In this document: piece after piece, positions 61,035 through 64,000 of the stretch
How the letters are laid out: each line of letters begins with the position of its first letter
Numbering within the stretch: the first letter of the stretch is position 1
Source of the DNA: Phaseolus vulgaris
Taxonomy: Eukaryota; Streptophyta; Magnoliopsida; Fabales; Fabaceae
Direction of reading: 5' to 3'
Assembly: GCF_000499845.2 (NCBI RefSeq)
Contig: NC_023759.2
Location: forward strand, 47,900,172-47,964,171
DNA length: 64,000 bases
The notes under the pieces: model-generated
Told to the model about the DNA's origin: nothing
The model's input: only the letters and a program-made list of their open reading frames with translations
The model's database searches: none
Position numbers and translations under genes: made by a program

Positions 61035-61262
61035 CTACTAGGCGCTACCTGAGTCAAACTCTATTGTCACTAAGGTTGAGCGCCACCTATCCGAGGCTGA
61101 GTGTTGCCTCTACATTAAATGTCACCTCTACATTGAGTGTCACATGATTCATGTTGAGTGTGGCTTGCATCTAAGTTCATGAGCCCAATAATGGATTACT
61201 CATGTTGAGTGTGAGTCTAAGAGACACATCCAGCATGTAACATGTGACACTAGACACCACTT
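61035..61262. repeat. Degenerate GAGTGT/CACC-rich repeat block
   Basis: Diverged short repeats such as GTTGAGCGCCACC, GCTGAGTGTTGCC, CATTGAGTGTCAC and CATGTTGAGTGTG recur at irregular spacing. The composition differs from the flanks. It may be a decayed minisatellite or part of an LTR. Confidence 0.4.
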
Positions 61263-62013
61263 TTGCTAACATAGCACCCTCAGCTTATTTCTTTTTGTTT
61301 TTCCATGAAAGGTGGTTGTTGTGATTTTTGAAGAAAAAAACCACAATGTTAAGTTTTCCTCGAGGTTCTCATTTTTTTCTCCTTGGTTATCCATATCCCT
61401 CCATTGTCCATATTTTCTTTTTCGACTCTTCATGATAGTGAAAAGTTAACCCCATTTTGTTGGGGTTAAATGTAACCAACTAAACTATTGTATTGCTTAT
61501 ATTTATATATGTATTTCCATTATGTTAGTATTTTGTTTCTATGTTTAATGCTTGTGGTTTGATCATCTATAGTTTGATATATGATTCATTGGATGTAAAC
61601 TATTTTTTGTAATCTAGAACCAAATCAAAATACCTAATGAACTTTGTAATTGAGAATGGAACTTGACTATTAGTTGTTGTGAAAGCAAGTTTGTTTAGTA
61701 AGTGCTCAAGAAATCAATTCTTAATAGGAAAATGTAGGCTCATTTTACTATGGAATTAGGATTTGAGTATACTTGTGAGTTGAATTTAGCATTAAATTGG
61801 AAAGAAGAAGTTGAGTGATTATATGTATAAGAGTGGACTTCCATGGAGTCTAACCCTTACAATAACATACCATATCATTTCTAACTTATTTCACATTTTA
61901 AATGTTTGATAAAATCTCAAAAACAATTTTAATTATTTTTTTTATAGTTTAATTTCTTAAATATCAACAGCATTAAATTAGTTATCCATTGCGATTATGG
62001 TGGTGTATTGTAA

Positions 62014-62118
62014 AACTCTTTTAGAATAACCATAATTACTTAATATCCAACTCTTTTGATATAATCATAATTACTTAATACCTAACTCTTTTAGGATAAC
62101 CATAATTACTTAATGCCT
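62014..62118. repeat. 35-bp minisatellite, three copies
   Basis: Three consecutive 35-base units at 62014, 62049 and 62084, each starting AACTCTTTT and containing CATAATTACTTAAT. Copies differ at a few positions. Confidence 0.93.
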
Positions 62119-64000
62119 CACTATTATATTACGGGATTGCTATTCTTCTGATTGAAAGGATGGTGCTGTCTCATTACTAACAATGACATAAATACAGAAA
62201 TGAAAAAATACGGAAAAAATTTAGCAGACATATTTAATATGTTTGAAATTTTACAGGAAACAAAACATATTTCAATCTAAATTAAAAATCAAATTTTAAA
62301 GGAAGTGGATAAGATAAAATTTATGTGGAATAGTTTATGCAGAAATTAATTTTAAGTTATGGTGTTTCATTTTTCTCATTTTTACTTATTACCAAGAGTA
62401 TTTATTAAAAAAATTACCTAAATGTACCTGTTATTCAACCAAAACTGGTGATATTCACCTGGCCATATCAATAGCATCTTGAGTAATAGAATAAAGTGTA
62501 TGAACACCTCCAGCTCATTGAGAATTTCTTTGGGTCAAAATTTAACCAGCGTGACATAGGTACTGCACATTACCATTTTATTCAGTGACCAAATTTGATT
62601 TTTGTGCATAACCTGCCACTCTCACTTTCTGTGTTTACTATTTCTGCTTTTTAAGCAGGATGCAGATGCCAGAATACGTTACTGTCAGAGACATTCACGC
62701 CAGATCAAAAAAAACATTGTTTGGTCCACAGACCACATTTGATTCTTGATTGGAATCATATTGTCTTGCTTTGCATTCCAAGGAGGCAGTTAAACTTTTT
62801 GAAGCTGTTGTGCTCAATACTCACTATAAGAGCATTATCTTTGAGTTTTACTCTCATTGCTAAACCTCACTCACTAAATGGGAAGTTATCTTTGTTAAAA
62901 TCATGCTCGTTATTTCCAAGTTGAATTCTGGTACTTAATGAAACGGTTCAGAATGAATGCTATATGCTTATCTGTTGAGTGTTAACATCATGTTCTTTAC
63001 TTTCTGTCTTTTCTAAATTGATGATTGGTGCCCATAGGGCAGTTCCACTAGTAATGTGCTTTTGTCCTAGTTGAATTTGGCACGTATAGTGAAACAGTAG
63101 GTTCAGAATGTCACCAAAAAAATGATAATTGGGTAGCTCACATGGCACCAGTCACAACCTCTATAATGACTCCTTCCCTCACACCTTCACTGGAATATCA
63201 GGATTCCTTTGCACCCAAAATAATTAACTAAAGGGTCTCACCAATCTGCCTTAACCTCAGGCCTCAAAATTACATTTTCCATTAATTCAGTACTTCTTTT
63301 TGTTTTGGTTGGATATATATGCAGTATTTTCCTTCAAACATGTTTGTCTCCCTCTCTGTGCCTCTTTTTATTAGCATGTATGAATGATAAGAGAAGCATA
63401 AGCTGGTGTGAGGTAAAGTCTGACCATATAAAATTCTAAAAGTGCTGATAGATTACTCTCCAACAAATAAGGTTTTGGGTCCACAAAAGTTTATAATTTC
63501 TAATAAGTTGTAATTAATAGAACAAAGTATATAAAAACTGTGTTGTTAACGTTTTCCAAACTTCTAATAATGGAAGACTTCATTTAATTTCCTTGTCTAC
63601 GTGATGGTTTCTATGTCTGTGCTACCTTAATTCTTACAAATATTTGTACTACAAGCTCCTATGTTAGGGTTACACATGTATCTGATAGGGTGTTATGAAA
63701 ATTTATAATGCCCTTGAAAAATAATGGTGTAGGTAGGTAGTCATATTTTGGTTTGGGGAGGAAAAAATTCTTGTGGATTGAGAAGTTGAAGTATCTTTTT
63801 GAATCCTCGTATAATATTTAATTCAGTACATACATTCCATTGTATTTTATAGTATATAAAATGGTGGTAACCAGATTAAAATGAGTTCATACGAAAACTA
63901 CTCAAAATGTGGATTATAGTGTGTTTTTTCTTTGTGATTCTTAAGTTTTTATTTTGAGGTGGTAGAGGTAGGTGACGCAAGCATTAAAGATGTAGCTTTT

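Larger units (their letters stand above)
57161..64000. other. Gene-poor AT-rich region to window end
   Basis: The first few hundred bases should hold the kelch 3' UTR. Beyond that I see a TRIM solo LTR (58294-58399), a small minisatellite (62014-62118), a GAGTGT-rich block (61035-61262) and AT-rich DNA. Open frames at 59851-60294 and elsewhere are pyrimidine-rich and lack family features. Confidence 0.45.

Noticed and set aside
1..64000. CRISPR arrays, bacterial operons, organelle insertions and rRNA genes
   Set aside because: Nothing in the window has spacer-repeat regularity, polycistronic spacing, or organelle or rRNA signatures; all supported genes are plant nuclear genes.

Overview
The window is AT-rich plant nuclear DNA: intron-split genes with GT-AG junctions, a chloroplast-targeted protein, and dense fragments of LTR retrotransposons, TRIMs and Mutator-like elements. 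The gene set and the TRIM and gypsy LTR types suggest a papilionoid legume, possibly of the Phaseolus/Vigna type. That placement is inference from memory of repeat families, not a search.

Layout. Positions 1-278 (+) hold the 3' end of an alkaline/neutral invertase. Positions 1215-3188 (-) hold an intronless RTF1/VIP5 subunit of the Paf1 complex. Positions 5289-5774 (-) hold a DUF538 protein. Positions 8726-12332 (-) hold a ten-exon importin-alpha gene with several canonical cargo-groove residues replaced. Positions 13864-14222 (-) hold a broken first exon of a RING-type membrane E3 ligase. Two Mutator-like miniature elements (14286-14725 and 14787-15684), a gypsy 3' end plus LTR (about 16600-17329) and a decayed MuDR transposase (17353-18995) form a transposon block. 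It is followed by an importin-alpha relic (19117-20028, -). Positions 22904-23452 (-) hold an atypical bHLH of the IBH1/bHLH147-150 type. A solo gypsy LTR with a perfect 5-bp target duplication lies at 28499-28923.

The largest gene, 29654-46436 (-), encodes a complete 1065-residue SOQ1-like protein (HAD phosphatase, membrane helix, thioredoxin-like domain, NHL propeller) in 28 exons; every splice phase closes. Its introns hold a copia 3' end, two TRIM copies, a fold-back-like structure of inverted 49-bp tandem arrays, a second importin-alpha relic and a perfect 40-bp hairpin. Positions 46437-53009 are gene-poor and AT-rich. Positions 53010-57160 (+) hold a ten-exon kelch-repeat protein with one GC-AG intron. 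I see no convincing gene from 57161 to 64000, only a TRIM solo LTR, minisatellites and AT-rich DNA.

The genes look like unrelated housekeeping and regulatory loci, not a cluster or pathway. The most unusual thread is importin alpha: one divergent but intact gene plus two relics that carry complementary exon sets (1-3, and 5-6), one of them inside a SOQ1 intron next to fold-back repeats.
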